DNA of 8,190 bases from Verrucomicrobiota bacterium (GTDB lineage: Bacteria; Verrucomicrobiota; Lentisphaeria; Oligosphaerales; Oligosphaeraceae), in contig JAKLHU010000072.1 of NCBI GenBank assembly GCA_022709995.1, forward strand, positions 1-8,190, read 5' to 3'. The notes under the pieces are model-generated. The model had not been told where the DNA came from, searched no databases, and was given only the letters and a program-made list of their open reading frames with translations. The number at the start of each line of letters is the position of its first letter. Position 1 is the first letter of the stretch. The position numbers and the translations under genes were made by a program. Below, one piece after another: positions 7,069 to 8,190 of the stretch.

Positions 7069-8190
7069 TTAATGATTATGTCCGGCATGGCTGTCCATTC
7101 CGCTGGTCACCTGGGCCGCCTTCAGGACAAAGGCGCCGCGGGCGACGTACTGCTCGCCAGGCTGAAGGCCGCTGACGATTTCGACCCAGCCGTTTTCGCG
7201 GCGGCCGATGACGACTTCCCGCGCGCCGAATTCGCCGTCGTGGTCGGCCGGCACAAAAACAACCGGATGGCCGTCCAGAAGTTGCACGGCGTCATGTTCG
7301 ATGACCACGTGCGTGGCCACGCCGGCCAGGAGAAGGTCACCCGTGACAAACAGACCTGGCCGCCATCCACCGCCGTGATTGTCGAGATGAACCCTGACCG
7401 TCACGGTCCTGGTCTCCGACTCGCCAACTGGCGCCAGCTGGATGATTTTCCCCGTACCGGCGTGCCCGGCCAAATCGCTGACTTTGACCTCCAGGCCAGG
7501 TTCCAAACCAGTCAGGACACTCGGCGGAGCATGCAATTCGGCCCAGACGCTTGTCAAGTCGGTCAATTCATACAAGACTTCGGTGTCGACAAAAGCCCCG
7601 GCAACGGCATGGCGTTCGGTCATCGTGCCGTCGGCCGGAGCCGCCAGCTCAAGATGACCGAACGCTTCAGCGTCGGCCAGGTCCAGGGCCGCGATGGTCT
7701 CGGAGCTGAGCCCAACCCGCAAAAGGCGGCTGCGAGCGGCGCCCAGGGACAATTCGGCTTCCTGCACGGCAAAACGGGCCTCCAGCCAGTCAGCTTCCCG
7801 GCTGAGCTGATGACTGCGCAACTCCTCCTGCCGCTGCTGCCGCGCCTGCGCTTTTTGCAAAGCGTAAGCCTTTTCCAAGTAATCGTGCTTTAGTTCAGCC
7901 AGCGCTGGACTGAATAGTTTGACCAGTACCTGCCCTTGGCTGACGCTGCATCCGACCGTCCCTTCCGCCGAACGAATAAAGCCGGCAATCGGGGCGACCA
8001 CCTGAAACCGACGTGTGCGGTCGGCAACCAATTCGCCGGGGAGTTGCACGGCCCGGCCCAGACTGCTGATCGCCGCCGTGCCGAGAACAATCCCGCTCCC
8101 CGCCATCTGTTCTGCAGGCAGCGTCACCGCCGGAGCCTCCGCGTCATCGCCATGCTCGTCGCCATGCTCGTCGCCATGCTCGTCGCCGTG
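7069..8190 (-). CDS. RND efflux periplasmic adaptor subunit (CzcB/CusB-type membrane fusion protein), 5'-truncated
   Basis: 373 codons are visible, and the gene continues beyond the window end. It is the periplasmic adaptor that joins the RND pump to an outer-membrane channel. Counting from the first visible residue: HGDE repeats (1-14); the conserved entry TLPAEQMAGSGIVLG (23-37); first lipoyl half with VAPIAGFI and GQVLVKLFSPAL (about 62-97); a Gln/Glu/Arg/Ala-rich alpha-hairpin (about 97-161); second lipoyl half with LAAPADGTMTERHAVAGAFV (182-201); beta-barrel (about 212-291) with WRPGLFV; membrane-proximal domain (about 292-361); and a His-containing tail MDSHAGHNH (365-373). The frame is open from 8190 to the TAA at 7071-7069. 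An in-frame GTG at 8127 is not a credible start, because the conserved entry motif begins exactly there and the acidic/His-rich tract upstream is typical of metal-type adaptors. The signal peptide would lie beyond 8190. It is the gene immediately upstream of the permease and almost certainly shares its operon. Confidence 0.93.
   Translation of the reverse strand, partial: HGDEHGDEHGDEHGDDAEAPAVTLPAEQMAGSGIVLGTAAISSLGRAVQLPGELVADRTRRFQVVAPIAGFIRSAEGTVGCSVSQGQVLVKLFSPALAELKHDYLEKAYALQKAQARQQRQEELRSHQLSREADWLEARFAVQEAELSLGAARSRLLRVGLSSETIAALDLADAEAFGHLELAAPADGTMTERHAVAGAFVDTEVLYELTDLTSVWAELHAPPSVLTGLEPGLEVKVSDLAGHAGTGKIIQLAPVGESETRTVTVRVHLDNHGGGWRPGLFVTGDLLLAGVATHVVIEHDAVQLLDGHPVVFVPADHDGEFGAREVVIGRRENGWVEIVSGLQPGEQYVARGAFVLKAAQVTSGMDSHAGHNH
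8149..8190 (-). repeat. 12-base tandem repeat encoding HGDE, in the adaptor N-terminus
   Basis: Three perfect copies of GCCATGCTCGTC (+ strand, 8149-8160, 8161-8172, 8173-8184) and a half copy with one A-to-G change (8185-8190) run to the last base. The unit is four codons, so copy-number change keeps the frame. On the - strand it encodes HGDE repeats, a flexible metal-ligand-rich tract. The total copy number is unknown because the window ends inside it. Confidence 0.9.

Noticed and set aside
7072..7893. A 273-codon open frame on the + strand
   Set aside because: It is antisense to the adaptor gene and has no recognisable motif.
8125..8127. GTG at 8127 as the true adaptor start
   Set aside because: The frame stays open to the window edge, the upstream codons form the HGDE tract typical of metal adaptors, and a start here would leave no signal peptide.
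8149..8190. CRISPR-like or regulatory repeat array
   Set aside because: The units are contiguous 12-base repeats without spacers and lie in frame inside a coding sequence.

Overview
The window is GC-rich bacterial DNA. It holds three well-supported coding regions, a fourth short fragment at the left edge, and one AT-richer intergenic stretch. The gene content is a divergent GH42-like beta-galactosidase, a double-DUF4159 exported protein and a CzcA/CusA-type metal efflux pair. This would fit a Gram-negative of the PVC group (Lentisphaerota, Kiritimatiellota, Verrucomicrobiota or Planctomycetota). That placement is inference from gene families only; there is no rRNA or other marker gene here.

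Left part (1-1794, + strand): bases 1 to about 160 read as a hydrophobic, membrane-like peptide in frame 2. From about 160 the convincing coding frame is frame 1, which encodes the second half of a GH42-like glycoside hydrolase ending at 1794. The abrupt switch points to a frameshift, a rearrangement or an assembly chimera. No N-terminal half of the hydrolase is present.

Middle (1795-3949): an intergenic stretch of 474 bases contains a GC stem-loop, a perfect AT-rich inverted repeat and an extended -10 promoter candidate. It leads to a strong ribosome binding site and a 511-residue exported protein with two tandem DUF4159 (GATase1-like) domains. That gene converges on the efflux operon across 145 bases with no classical terminator.

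Right part (3950-8190, - strand): a metal efflux operon is read leftward. The periplasmic adaptor (CzcB/CusB type, N-terminus cut by the window edge, with HGDE tandem repeats) is followed after 11 bases by the 1035-residue RND permease. Together they would form two of the three parts of a tripartite pump moving metal ions from the periplasm or cytoplasm across the outer membrane. The outer-membrane factor, operon promoter and any metal regulator are not in the window and would be expected beyond 8190.

I see no mobile element, CRISPR array, tRNA or rRNA, and nothing that I would call a new multi-gene system. The most useful items to follow up are the left-edge frame switch, the mixed metal-specificity signature of the RND permease, the duplicated DUF4159 protein with its palindrome-promoter region, and the HGDE repeat tract.
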